Source of the DNA: Neorhizobium sp. NCHU2750
Lineage (GTDB): Bacteria; Pseudomonadota; Alphaproteobacteria; Rhizobiales; Rhizobiaceae
Length of the DNA stretch: 64,000 nt
Direction of reading: 5' to 3'
Assembly: GCF_003597675.1 (NCBI RefSeq)
Contig: NZ_CP030828.1
Span: 632,001-696,000, forward strand
The notes under the pieces were generated by a model. The model was not told where the DNA came from. It saw nothing but the letters and a program-made list of their open reading frames with translations, and made no database searches. Below are positions 34,684-43,171 of this stretch, one piece after another; the first letter of the stretch is position 1, and every line of letters begins with the position of its first letter. The position numbers and the translations under genes were made by a program.

Positions 34684-35479
34684 CATTCAGACTGCCGCGC
34701 AGAATAGAACCGATTTCGAAGCTAGGTTGCGCGCCATCGGCGATGCCCGATATCACGATAAGCATCCTTTCCACGGCATGCTGCATGGTGGCCATTGCAA
34801 CATCACGCAGGTACGGGCCTGGGTGATCAATCGCTTCTACTATCAGAGCCGTATTCCGGTGAAGGATGCAGCCTTCATGTCGCGGTGCGAGGATGCATCA
34901 ATCCGCCGAGCCTGGCGCAAACGGATCGAAGACCATGATGGTGGTGTGGAAGAAGGTGGCGGCATCCGTCGCTGGCTGAAGCTTGCCGAAGCAGTCGGCC
35001 TTGATCCCGACTATGTCGCCTCCAACCGCGGCGTGCTGCCCGGTACCCGGTTTGCCTGCGATGCCTATGTGCGTTTCGTCCGTGACATGCCCATGATCGA
35101 TGCGGTCGCCGCATCGCTGACCGAACTTTTCGCGCCCGCTATCCACAAGAACCGGATCGCCGGACTGCTCGAGCATTACGCGTTCGCCAACGAGCAGGCG
35201 CTTTCCTATTTCCGCAAGCGTCTCGATGAGGCGCCGGTCGATGTCGCCTTCGGCCTAAACTATGTACTCGATCATGCCGACACGAAGGAAAAGCAGGATA
35301 CGGCGGCGGCCGCCCTGACGTTCAAGACGGATGTCCTGTGGGCGCAACTCGACGCGCTCCATCACGCCTATGTTTCGCCGGCCCTGCTGCCGCCGGGCGG
35401 CTGGGATGGCAAGGAAGGCGTGATCGGTGACCTCAACCAGCCCGCGCTCAAGCAGGAGATCAAGGGAGCTGCCGAATGA
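34676..35479 (+). CDS. pqqC: Pyrroloquinoline-quinone synthase PqqC
   Basis: This 267-aa cofactor-free oxidase catalyses the final eight-electron oxidation to PQQ. It is all-helical, with the typical FHGMLHGGHCNITQVRAWVINRFYYQSRIPVKDAA and FAPAIHKNRIAGLLEHYAF. The start is a TTG (LPNIQTAAQNR) with GGAG seven bases upstream. No ATG or GTG fits the family N-terminus, and the next ATG upstream would lie deep inside pqqB. Its stop overlaps the pqqD start as ATGA. Confidence 0.96.
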   Translation: MPNIQTAAQNRTDFEARLRAIGDARYHDKHPFHGMLHGGHCNITQVRAWVINRFYYQSRIPVKDAAFMSRCEDASIRRAWRKRIEDHDGGVEEGGGIRRWLKLAEAVGLDPDYVASNRGVLPGTRFACDAYVRFVRDMPMIDAVAASLTELFAPAIHKNRIAGLLEHYAFANEQALSYFRKRLDEAPVDVAFGLNYVLDHADTKEKQDTAAAALTFKTDVLWAQLDALHHAYVSPALLPPGGWDGKEGVIGDLNQPALKQEIKGAAE

Positions 35480-35775
35480 CCGAGCCTGCCGCCGTTGTCG
35501 TGACAGGGCAGACAATCGCCAAGCTGGCGCGCGGCGTTCGGCTGCGGGAAGATCCGGTACGTGGGCAGAACGTGCTTCTGGCGCCGGAGCGGGCGCTGGC
35601 GCTTGACGAGATTGCGGTGATGATCGTCAACGCTCTCGATGGCGAGCGCAGCCTCGACGCTATTGCCCAGGATTTCGCGGAGAAATTCGAGGCGCCTAAA
35701 GAACAGGTGCTTGCCGACGTGATCGCCTTCGTCGACGAGTTTTCGAAGCGCAGGATGCTGGAGCTGAAATCGTGA
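35476..35775 (+). CDS. pqqD: PQQ peptide chaperone PqqD
   Basis: This 99-aa chaperone (RRE fold) binds PqqA and presents it to PqqE. Recognisable parts are KLARGVRLREDPVRGQNVLLAPERALALDEIA and the DGERSLDAIAQDFAEKFEAP segment. The gene overlaps pqqC by 4 bp and pqqE by 4 bp (GTGA), so translation is coupled. Confidence 0.96.
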   Translation: MTEPAAVVVTGQTIAKLARGVRLREDPVRGQNVLLAPERALALDEIAVMIVNALDGERSLDAIAQDFAEKFEAPKEQVLADVIAFVDEFSKRRMLELKS

Positions 35776-36902
35776 ACGAGCATGTGAGTGTCAGGCCGAC
35801 GAGCGAATGGGACGGGGGGCGCATCCGCATCCCGGCGCCGATCGCCATGCTCGCCGAATTGACACACCGCTGCCCGCTTGCCTGTCCCTATTGCTCCAAC
35901 CCGTTGGAGCTGGAAGGTGTCAAGTCCGAGCTTTCGACCGAAGAATGGATCGACGTTTTCAAACAGGCCGCCTCGCTTGGCGTGCTTCACCTTCATCTGT
36001 CCGGGGGCGAACCTGCTTCCCGTCGCGATCTTGTCGAATTGACCAGCGCCGCCGCCAAGGCCGGCCTTTACACCAACCTGATCACCTCGGGCATCGGCCT
36101 GACGGAAAAGCGGATTGGAGAGCTTTCGGACGCCGGGCTCGATCACCTGCAGCTTTCGATCCAGGGAGCAACGCCCGAGCTCGCTGACCGCGTCGGTGGC
36201 TACAAGGGCGGATATGACCGCAAGATTGCGGTTGCCGAATGGACCCATGCGGCTGGTATTCCGCTCACCGTCAATGCCGTCTGCCACAAGCAGAACATGG
36301 ACCAGATGGGCGATATGCTGGACCTCGCCGTCAAGCTCGGCGCCCGGCGCATCGAAATCGCCACGGTGCAGTTCCACGGCTGGGCGGACAAGAATCGCAA
36401 GGCCCTGATGCCGACGAAGGAGCAGTTCCTGCGCACCAACGCTTTCGTGGCGGAAGCCCGCAAGCGCCTCGAAGGCATTATCGTCATCGATTATGTCGGC
36501 GCAGACCACCATGCTTCCTATCCCAAGGCGTGCATGGGTGGCTGGGCACGAACCGGCCTCAATATCACGCCGTCCGGCAAGGTTCTGCCCTGCCATGCAG
36601 CGGAAACGATCCCGTCCCTGCAATTCGACAATGTCCGCGACCGCAAGCTGGCGGAGATCTGGTACGAAGGCCAGGCCTTCAACGCCTATCGTGGTGATAG
36701 CTGGATGCCGGAACTCTGCCGCAGCTGCGACCGCAAGGCGATCGATTTTGGTGGTTGCCGCTGCCAGGCGATGGCGCTGGCCGGTGATGCCTCGGCGACC
36801 GACCCCGTCTGCATTCGCTCGCCGCTTCGCCAGCTTCTGACCGAGCAGGCAGAGGCAGACAGCCTTGCCGAGCCACCACCCTTCGTCTACCGCGGCCGCT
36901 GA
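35772..36902 (+). CDS. pqqE: PqqA radical SAM enzyme PqqE
   Basis: This 376-aa radical SAM enzyme forms the C-C bond between Glu16 and Tyr20 of PqqA. The SAM/4Fe-4S motif is CPLACPYC (Cys34, Cys38, Cys41). The SPASM domain carries further cluster cysteines (LPCHAAETIP, CRSCDRKAIDFGGCRCQ). The GTG start has GGAG eight bases upstream and overlaps pqqD. The operon ends here: no pqqF/G protease gene follows, as in many alphaproteobacteria, where a general protease trims the peptide. Confidence 0.97.
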   Translation: MNEHVSVRPTSEWDGGRIRIPAPIAMLAELTHRCPLACPYCSNPLELEGVKSELSTEEWIDVFKQAASLGVLHLHLSGGEPASRRDLVELTSAAAKAGLYTNLITSGIGLTEKRIGELSDAGLDHLQLSIQGATPELADRVGGYKGGYDRKIAVAEWTHAAGIPLTVNAVCHKQNMDQMGDMLDLAVKLGARRIEIATVQFHGWADKNRKALMPTKEQFLRTNAFVAEARKRLEGIIVIDYVGADHHASYPKACMGGWARTGLNITPSGKVLPCHAAETIPSLQFDNVRDRKLAEIWYEGQAFNAYRGDSWMPELCRSCDRKAIDFGGCRCQAMALAGDASATDPVCIRSPLRQLLTEQAEADSLAEPPPFVYRGR

Positions 36903-36957
36903 AACAGCGCCCGCTGTCGGGTGCGGTGAAATATACAGAATCGGCGAATGGCGTAAG

Positions 36958-37296
36958 TCAGCGGACGGGTTTGAGATGATCGCCGCGTCTATGATATATC
37001 TCGTTGAGATCAAGCAGATGGTGACCTAGCACGCTCCGTAGCTTTCGGTCGACGACTATGACCAGCAGCGTGTTGTACCGGCCTGTGCCGATCAGGACCT
37101 GATCGTAACGCCCATGAGCATCCCGATAAACGTAATGGACGTCGGTGAGGTGGGGTAGCCGCATCGCATCGAGATCAAGCCCATCGACATAGGGCCAGAT
37201 ATCTGCTGCCGGCTCAGCGTCTTCCGTGACATCGCGCATCGGGCGAGCAAAACACGCTTCAAATTCTTCGGCGGATAACAGGTGGCCAATCTGCAT
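36958..37296 (-). CDS. Hypothetical protein, 112 aa, unknown function
   Basis: This short acidic protein (MQIGHLLSAEEFEACF ... DIWPYVDGLDLDAMRLPHLTDVHYVYRDAHGRYDQVLIGTGRYN...) has no signal peptide or membrane helix. Amphipathic segments and the late VVDRKLRSVLGHHLLDLNEIYH suggest a small alpha/beta fold. I do not recognise a family. It converges on pqqE and is divergent from the lctP-like gene. It is probably real because the reading frame shows normal residue usage and no competing frame makes sense, but this is not certain. Confidence 0.6.
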   Translation of the reverse strand: MQIGHLLSAEEFEACFARPMRDVTEDAEPAADIWPYVDGLDLDAMRLPHLTDVHYVYRDAHGRYDQVLIGTGRYNTLLVIVVDRKLRSVLGHHLLDLNEIYHRRGDHLKPVR

Positions 37297-37494
37297 CCGT
37301 CGAGCATAGCAGCATCGCTGGCTGATCGTAAGCCAGCGCTTTCCCGTGCGCGGGAATAAATCATCTGCCCGTCATCGTCCCGCAGATCTGATGGCTGCAA
37401 ATCTGTCTCCGGCCGAAGCATGGTGCGTGGCCGGCGTAATCCGGCAATCCTTCCAAGCGTCAACTTGTCCCATCGCCGATCCCCAATCTGTGAC
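37297..37494. other. Intergenic region upstream of the lctP-type permease gene
   Basis: I found no gene in the 356 bp between the hypothetical gene and the permease start. The part left of 37495 shows nothing recognisable; the right part holds the promoter listed separately. Confidence 0.4.
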
Positions 37495-37527
37495 TTGCTC
37501 ACGATCCAAACTGATATATAAGTATAC
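37495..37527 (+). promoter_or_regulatory. Candidate promoter and GTATAC operator of the lctP-type gene
   Basis: TTGCTC (37495-37500) and TATAAG (37517-37522) are 16 bp apart. The dyad GTATAC (37522-37527) begins at the last base of the -10 box. GTATAC cores are common in operators of FCD-type GntR regulators, and such a regulator is encoded at 41317. Confidence 0.4.
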
Positions 37528-37652
37528 ACGTCATCGCACGAACGAGAGCTTCTCGTTCTACCTGGACCGCTTTTAGGGGAGGCGTTTTTGGCGGGTGCGA
37601 GGGCTTGGGTTTTTGCCCGCCGATGCGGGCTGCGTGGGGAGACGCACCGACA

Positions 37653-39257
37653 ATGTTTCAACAGGTTTATGATCCGGTCGCTCAGTCGCTCGGGCTGAGT
37701 TCCATCTTTGCGGCGTTGCCGCTTCTTACAATGTTCGTCATGCTCGGGGGCTTCAGGCTATCGCCACAGCTTTCAGGCTTTTGCTCGCTCGTCGTCGCCA
37801 TGATCGTGGCGGTCGCGATCTACGGCATGCCCGTTTCGGTCACCGTAAATTCCGCGCTTTATGGCGCAGCCTTCAGTATTCTTCCGATCATCCTCATCAT
37901 CATCAACGCCATCTGGATCCACAACATGATGGTGAAGTCGGGATATTTCGACGTCCTTAGGCGTAGTTTCGGCGTGATCAGCACGGACCTTCGCGTCCAG
38001 TCGATCATCATCGCCTTCTGCTTCGGCGGCCTGCTTGAGGCTCTCGCCGGCGCGGGAACGCCGATCGCCATTGCTGGTGTGATGATGGTCGCTATCGGCA
38101 TGGATCCGTTGAAAGCGGCACTTTGCGCGCTTGTCGCCGATACCGCGCCGGTCGCCTTCGGTGCGCTGGGCGTACCGATTACCACACTCGCGGCCGTATC
38201 CGGCCTTCCTTATGACGAACTCGGTGCGATCATCGGCCGTCAGACGCCACTGCTGGCAATGTTCATACCGCTGGTTCTGGTCTGGATCGTCGATGGCGGC
38301 CGGGGCCTGCGCCAGGCATGGTTGCCTGCCATGGTGGCCGGTGTCGCCTATGCTCTGACCCAGTTCGTCAGCTCGTCCTGGATATCGGTTCCGCTGACCG
38401 ATGTGCTCGGCGCGCTGGCTGGGGCGCTGGCGCTCGTCATCTTCCTCCAGTTCTGGAAGCCGAAGGAAACCGTCGAGTGCGCCATCGTCAATGAAAGCGA
38501 GACGGCTGCCATTCCATCCAGCCGCGGCAAGGTCGCTATCGCCTTCCTGCCCTATGTTGCGATCATCGTGATCTTCACGCTGTCGCAGCTCGGCCCGATT
38601 GCCCAGCTTCTGTCGGCTGGTGTCAGCAAATTCAACTGGCCGGGCCTCGCCATCGCCAGCCCGTCGGGTGCCCCGATCGGAACATCGCTGGTCCTGCCCT
38701 GGCTGCCCGGTACCGCAACGCTTCTCGGCGTGGCCGGCCTGTTCGCCATGCCCTTCCTGAAGGTTTCGCCTGGCTCAGCGATCGAAACTTACGGTGAGAC
38801 GCTCAGGCAGTTGCGCTGGGCAATCCCGACGGTGCTCTGCGTGCTTGCCGTCGCATTCGTCATGAACTTTTCCGGACAGACGATCACCCTCGGGCGCTGG
38901 CTCGCCACGACTGGACATGCCTTTGCATTCCTGTCGCCGGCCATCGGCTGGATCGGGGTGGCGATTACCGGATCCGACAATTCAGCCAACGCGCTCTTCG
39001 GTGCTCTGCAAGTCGCTGCGGCTCATGAAACAGGCCTGTCTCCATCGCTCTTGGCTGCAGCCAACAGCTCTGGCGGCGTGCTTGGCAAGATGATCTCGCC
39101 ACAAAGCCTCACGATCGGCGCTGCGGCGGTCGGGATCATCGGACGCGAAGGGGATATTTTCCGCAAGACACTTCCCTGGAGCCTCGTACTGACGCTCGTT
39201 CTTTGCGCGATCGTCTACCTTCAAACGACGCCAATCCTTGCATGGATGCTTCCATAA
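37653..39257 (+). CDS. L-lactate permease (LctP)-family transporter
   Basis: This inner-membrane symporter (534 aa from this start) has about 12-14 helices. Family sequences seen include GGLLEALAGAGTPIAIAGVMMVA and FGALGVPITTLAAVSGL. The C-terminal part has ITGSDNSANALFGALQVAAA and NSSGGVLGKMISPQSLTIG. These are hallmark loops of the LctP/GlcA lactate-glycolate permeases. The start at 37653 is preferred to an earlier in-frame ATG that adds a Pro/Trp-rich tail. It precedes a cupin and a metal-type alcohol dehydrogenase on the same strand. The real substrate may be another 2-hydroxy acid or related small acid. Confidence 0.92.
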   Translation: MFQQVYDPVAQSLGLSSIFAALPLLTMFVMLGGFRLSPQLSGFCSLVVAMIVAVAIYGMPVSVTVNSALYGAAFSILPIILIIINAIWIHNMMVKSGYFDVLRRSFGVISTDLRVQSIIIAFCFGGLLEALAGAGTPIAIAGVMMVAIGMDPLKAALCALVADTAPVAFGALGVPITTLAAVSGLPYDELGAIIGRQTPLLAMFIPLVLVWIVDGGRGLRQAWLPAMVAGVAYALTQFVSSSWISVPLTDVLGALAGALALVIFLQFWKPKETVECAIVNESETAAIPSSRGKVAIAFLPYVAIIVIFTLSQLGPIAQLLSAGVSKFNWPGLAIASPSGAPIGTSLVLPWLPGTATLLGVAGLFAMPFLKVSPGSAIETYGETLRQLRWAIPTVLCVLAVAFVMNFSGQTITLGRWLATTGHAFAFLSPAIGWIGVAITGSDNSANALFGALQVAAAHETGLSPSLLAAANSSGGVLGKMISPQSLTIGAAAVGIIGREGDIFRKTLPWSLVLTLVLCAIVYLQTTPILAWMLP

Positions 39258-39292
39258 AGTTTGGACCTGGTTGAGAAATAGGAGAAATAGCT

Positions 39293-39682
39293 ATGGTTTA
39301 CCAAGCAACCAAGAAGTCGAAATATTGCTACACGATCGAGGAAATCCCGCTCGTCCCGCTGACGGAACAGTCCAGCACCCGGTTCGTTTCGGCCGGCCCC
39401 GCGCTGCTCAGCTTCATCACCAACCCTCCCGGATGCGTGTTCCCGGTCCACAGCCATGAGGCCGTGCAGATCCTTGTCATCCTGGAAGGCACGGAAGAGC
39501 ATATGTGCGGTGATGAGACCTTCCTGATGGAAGCCGGCGATGTCTGCGTGCATCCCTCGAACGTCCCGCATGGCGGGCGCACGACGACGGGCTTCCGTGG
39601 TATCGATATCTTCGTTCCGCCGCGGGAAGACTACCTGCAGCTGATGCTCAAGCACGGCCTTCCAATCGAGGGGCCTAAGTGA
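39293..39682 (+). CDS. Small cupin-domain protein
   Basis: This 129-aa single-domain cupin has the two metal motifs: CVFPVHSHEAVQILVILEG (HxH...) and GDVCVHPSNVPHGGRT. AGGAG lies eight bases before the start, 35 bp after the permease stop, so the two genes are likely co-transcribed. Small cupins may be isomerases, dioxygenases or sugar/acid-binding proteins. Nothing here fixes the reaction. Confidence 0.88.
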   Translation: MVYQATKKSKYCYTIEEIPLVPLTEQSSTRFVSAGPALLSFITNPPGCVFPVHSHEAVQILVILEGTEEHMCGDETFLMEAGDVCVHPSNVPHGGRTTTGFRGIDIFVPPREDYLQLMLKHGLPIEGPK

Positions 39683-39863
39683 TATATTAAAATTCAATAA
39701 GCCTTCTTTAGTGACCCCTAGCACGTCGAAGGCTTGATCGGAGGAGCGGAATAGACTGGGCTTGATCACCTCGTTCTACATCCGCTCCTTTGAATTGTCG
39801 GGGGGCGTATCAGCCGATACGCAGTTTCATTTTCAGATGTGTATAGAAAAGTTTGGAGTGGCC

Positions 39864-40991
39864 ATGACAACGGGTTCAAACTGGGATTTCAGGCTGCCGA
39901 CCGAAATCCATTTCGGCTGGGAGCGGCTATCAACCTTATCCGCAGTCCTTACGAATTTGGGCGGGCGTCATGTCTTCGCGATGATTGGGCGCAGTTTCCT
40001 CAACAGGGTCGGTGAGACCGGATTGAAGGATCTGCTGGGGCCGGTCGAGTTGACCGTCTTCACCGACATCGAGGAAAATCCGTCTATCAATACGGTCGAT
40101 ACGGCAGCCGCGCGTTGCCGCGAAGCTGGTGCCGATGTCATCGTTGCGATCGGTGGCGGCAGCGTTCTAGATGCTGCAAAATGCGTGGCGCTCCTGCAGA
40201 AGAACGACGGCTCGATTCGCGACTACCTCTATCAGGTGCGAAAACCCGAACGTCGAGGCTTACCGCTGGTCGCCGTACCGACCACGGCTGGAACGGGCAG
40301 CGAGGTGACGCCGTTTGCGGTCATTACCGATCCGGAAAAGAATGCCAAGCCGGCGATCTCCTATCCGGAAACTTTCCCGGATCACGCAATCGTCGATCCT
40401 GCGCTGACGATCAGCATGCCGACGCCTGTCGCGGTCTCGACCGGCCTGGATGCGATGACGCAGGCTCTGGAAGGTTTCTGGTCCACCCGGGCGACCGAAA
40501 TGACGCGCGCCATGGCATTCCGTGCGATCACGCTGATCTATCGCAATCTCGAAGCGGCCTGCCTGGGAAAGGACCGTGATGCGATCGAGAAAGTGACGCT
40601 CGGCAGTGTCATCGGGGGAACGCAGATGGCGATGATCGGCAACACCGCGTTGCATCCGCTGTCTTATCCGTTGACGCTCGATTACAATCTCCGCCACGGC
40701 CTGGCCTGCGCGATCTATGTTCCGGCCTTCCTGCGCTACAATCAGCCCGCCATCGACGCGCGATTCAGCGACCTGTTGACTGTTTTGGGCCTGCGGACGA
40801 TCGAAGAGTTCGCGGCAGGGTTCGAGGCGCTGATGCAAAGACTTGATGCACCGACGCGGTTGTCGGCACTTGGCGTAGAGCGGGCGGCTATCCCGCAAAT
40901 CGTGAAGAACGGCGTCGGGCGTTCGACGGCGTTCAATCCTCGGCCATTGACGGAGGAGACGATGATCGAAATTCTAGAAACGATGCTGTAA
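39864..40991 (+). CDS. Metal-type (group III) alcohol dehydrogenase with Gln at a usual iron-ligand position
   Basis: This 375-aa NAD(P)-dependent dehydrogenase has the nucleotide site IGGGSVLDAAKC and the family motif PTTAGTGSEVT. Iron ligands in this family are Asp, His, His, His. Here Asp196 is present in STGLDAMTQALEG but Gln200 occupies the next ligand position; the two later histidines are kept (ALHPLSY, NLRHGLAC). The start at 39864 has GGAG five bases upstream, and an upstream in-frame start is less likely. It is the third gene of a permease-cupin-dehydrogenase cluster. The substrate is unknown; relatives include lactaldehyde, 4-hydroxybutyrate and phosphonoacetaldehyde reductases. 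Confidence 0.9.
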   Translation: MTTGSNWDFRLPTEIHFGWERLSTLSAVLTNLGGRHVFAMIGRSFLNRVGETGLKDLLGPVELTVFTDIEENPSINTVDTAAARCREAGADVIVAIGGGSVLDAAKCVALLQKNDGSIRDYLYQVRKPERRGLPLVAVPTTAGTGSEVTPFAVITDPEKNAKPAISYPETFPDHAIVDPALTISMPTPVAVSTGLDAMTQALEGFWSTRATEMTRAMAFRAITLIYRNLEAACLGKDRDAIEKVTLGSVIGGTQMAMIGNTALHPLSYPLTLDYNLRHGLACAIYVPAFLRYNQPAIDARFSDLLTVLGLRTIEEFAAGFEALMQRLDAPTRLSALGVERAAIPQIVKNGVGRSTAFNPRPLTEETMIEILETML

Positions 40992-41316
40992 TGGATGACT
41001 TTCAGGCCGGAGCGATGCTTCGGCCTGCCCGCCCGCAGCTTCAACGCCGTAGCGAAGGATGCGCATCAAGTCGTATGCAAGCGCTACGCATCATATGATT
41101 TCAGGCATATGGCACAGCACGTGCCCGGCTTCTCTCGACGTCGTAAAGAACCACATTACCCCGCGTCAAGAGAGGCAGCGTCGGACAGTGTCCAATTGTG
41201 CCTTTTGACAACCCGGCCACTACCGGTTCATGTATCGGCAATACGTAGACGGGATTCGTATCAGCAAGTTCAACCTTCGGTTTTTCCGTTGGTTCCGCAT
41301 TCGCGAGAAGGTGACC
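40992..41316. other. Intergenic region before the GntR regulator gene
   Basis: I recognise no gene, terminator or clear operator in these 325 bp. The frame of the gntR gene stays open upstream to 41230, but that part (MYRQYVDGIRISKFN) does not resemble the family. Confidence 0.4.
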
Positions 41317-42045
41317 ATGGAGGACGCAACGCCCCCGCAAGATCAGAGGAAGACGCTGGCGAGCATCCGTGATGAGCTCGACCTTCGGACCGCGAGCACG
41401 TCTGCGCTGATCTATCAGGTGCTTTGGAACGATATCGTTTCGCTCCGACGCTATCCCGGAGATCCGATCATGGAAAAGGAGATAGCGAGCCAGTTCGGCG
41501 TCAGCCGGACGCCGGTGCGCGAGGCGATCCTGAGGCTGGCGAACGAAAAACTGGTGGAGATATTGCCGCAATCGGGCACGTTTGTTGCACGTATCGCGCT
41601 CGATACGCTGCCCGAGGCGATCATCATCCGTAAGGCGCTCGAGGAGGTAACCGTGCGCGCAGCGTGCGAAAAGGCAACGCGTGCGCAGATCGCGACACTG
41701 AGAGCCAATCTCGAGTTACAGAAGGTCGAGGCGGCAGAGGCCAATTATGAAGGCTTCCGCAAGACCGACGACACGTTCCATACGTTGATTGCCGAGGCGG
41801 CCGGCTATCCCGGCATCTGGGAGATCATCAAGTCCGTCAAGATCAAGGTTGATCGCTACTGTCATCTCAGCCTGCCGAAGCCAGGCAGGATCTCGCGGCT
41901 GATCAAGGAACATACCGCCATCTACAACGCCATCCGGGACCACGAGCCGGATCGTGCGACCGAGGCCATGCATGTGCATCTCGACGCCATCATGAGCGGC
42001 GTCGAGATGCCCGAAAACCTGGCAGTCCTGACCGTGAGCCGATAA
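41317..42045 (+). CDS. GntR-family (FadR/FCD type) transcriptional regulator
   Basis: This 242-aa regulator has a winged helix (IMEKEIASQFGVSRTPVREAILRLANEKLVEILPQSGTFVARI). The FCD effector domain has the acid-binding metal residues (TDDTFHTLIAEAAG and EHTAIYNAIRDHEPDRATEAMHVHL). FCD regulators usually sense small organic acids, which fits control of the adjacent LctP-type permease, cupin and dehydrogenase genes. The start at 41317 has AAGG five bases upstream. Confidence 0.92.
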   Translation: MEDATPPQDQRKTLASIRDELDLRTASTSALIYQVLWNDIVSLRRYPGDPIMEKEIASQFGVSRTPVREAILRLANEKLVEILPQSGTFVARIALDTLPEAIIIRKALEEVTVRAACEKATRAQIATLRANLELQKVEAAEANYEGFRKTDDTFHTLIAEAAGYPGIWEIIKSVKIKVDRYCHLSLPKPGRISRLIKEHTAIYNAIRDHEPDRATEAMHVHLDAIMSGVEMPENLAVLTVSR

Positions 42046-42065
42046 GTTTCGAGCGGAGCTTGAAG

Positions 42066-43115
42066 TCAGGGAATGTGCCTTAGCCATTCCTCCGTCGCGA
42101 ATTTTTCCGTCGCTAGCTTTTCGGCTTCCGCATACTCTTCGGCTGAAATGGTTCCGGGGGTGCCGCCGTTGAGGGAAACAAAAGTTTCCTTCAGGCGACG
42201 GATGATCTCTTCACGCGGCAGGCCGGTCTGGCTGCGCAGGGGGTCGACGCGCTTGACGGCGCTAGTGGTGCCTTTATCGCTCAGCTTTTCGCGGCCGATG
42301 CGCAGAACCTTGACCATCTTTTCCGCATCCATGTTGTAGGCCATGGTTACATGATGCAGCACTGCACCAGACGAAAAGCGCTTTTGTGCCGCGCCGCCGA
42401 TCTTGCCCTTGGAACTGGAGATGTCGTTAAGCGGCTTGTAAAAGGCGTCGATGCCAAGCGACTGCAGTCCTTTGAGCACCCAGTCGTCCAAGAAGGCGTA
42501 GGAATCGGCGAAGCTCATGTCACGGACGAGTTCCGCTGGTGCGTAAAGTGAATAGGTGACCGTCGTGCCCGGCTCGACGAACATGGCGCCACCGCCCGTC
42601 ACGCGACGGACCGTCTCGACGCCAAACTTGGCTGCGGCTTCCATATCCACTTCATTTCTCAGCGACTGGAAGCCGCCGATAATGATCGCAGGACGCTCCC
42701 ATTCCCAGAAGCGCAGGCAGGGGCCGCGCCGTCCCGCGCCGACTTCCTTTGCCAGAACCTCATCCATTGCCAGATGCATGGTCGGGGTAAGCGCCGGTGT
42801 TTCGATGATCTGCCATTCGTAGTCGCGCCAGGTTCCGGTCACGCCGAGTGCCCGGCGGATGGCGATCGCCACCGCTTCCGGGCTAAAGCCGATCATCTCG
42901 GCGCCGGGACGCAGTCCGGTGCGGACGGCCGCGATGATATCCTCGACCGTGGAGGAGGCGGCGATGCCCTGAAGCGAGGCACGGATGTCGTCCAGCGCCT
43001 CCGCCGGTTCGAGGAAGAAATCGCCGGAGACCTGAACATCGACAAGAACGCCGTCCCGGACCTCCAGATCGACGACGACGAGCTTTCCGCCCTGGACCTT
43101 GTATTCACCATGCAT
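42066..43115 (-). CDS. lplA: Lipoate-protein ligase with accessory domain at the N-terminus
   Basis: This 349-aa protein joins lipoate to lipoyl domains through lipoyl-AMP. The catalytic BPL/LplA domain is C-terminal and carries RRVTGGGAMFVEPG and the catalytic lysine region KGKIGGAAQKRF. The first 90 or so residues (MHGEYKVQGGKLVVVDLEVR ... SGDFFLEPAEALDDI) match the accessory Lip_prot_lig_C domain. In E. coli LplA that domain is C-terminal, and in some archaea it is a separate LplB. The domain order is therefore permuted. The gene is followed by the convergent gntR and preceded by a MetQ-like gene on the same strand. Confidence 0.9.
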   Translation of the reverse strand: MHGEYKVQGGKLVVVDLEVRDGVLVDVQVSGDFFLEPAEALDDIRASLQGIAASSTVEDIIAAVRTGLRPGAEMIGFSPEAVAIAIRRALGVTGTWRDYEWQIIETPALTPTMHLAMDEVLAKEVGAGRRGPCLRFWEWERPAIIIGGFQSLRNEVDMEAAAKFGVETVRRVTGGGAMFVEPGTTVTYSLYAPAELVRDMSFADSYAFLDDWVLKGLQSLGIDAFYKPLNDISSSKGKIGGAAQKRFSSGAVLHHVTMAYNMDAEKMVKVLRIGREKLSDKGTTSAVKRVDPLRSQTGLPREEIIRRLKETFVSLNGGTPGTISAEEYAEAEKLATEKFATEEWLRHIP

Positions 43116-43134
43116 GGCTTACTTCCCGTTCAAT

Positions 43135-43155
43135 ACCCGTTACCCGTTACCCGTT
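43135..43155. repeat. Three tandem copies of ACCCGTT
   Basis: Three exact 7-bp copies lie 20 bp upstream of the lplA start codon. They could arise from strand slippage and might change spacing of the leader. No function is evident. Confidence 0.7.
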
Positions 43156-43171
43156 GTCTTGTCTGTCGCGC

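Noticed and set aside
35460..37013. Minus-strand open frame of about 517 codons opposite pqqD-pqqE
   Set aside because: pqqD and pqqE are unambiguous on the plus strand; the opposite frame has no motif.
39699..39735. Inverted repeat AAGCCTTC...GAAGGCTT between the cupin and dehydrogenase genes
   Set aside because: The arms are 8 bp with a 21-base loop and no T-run; too weak to call a terminator.
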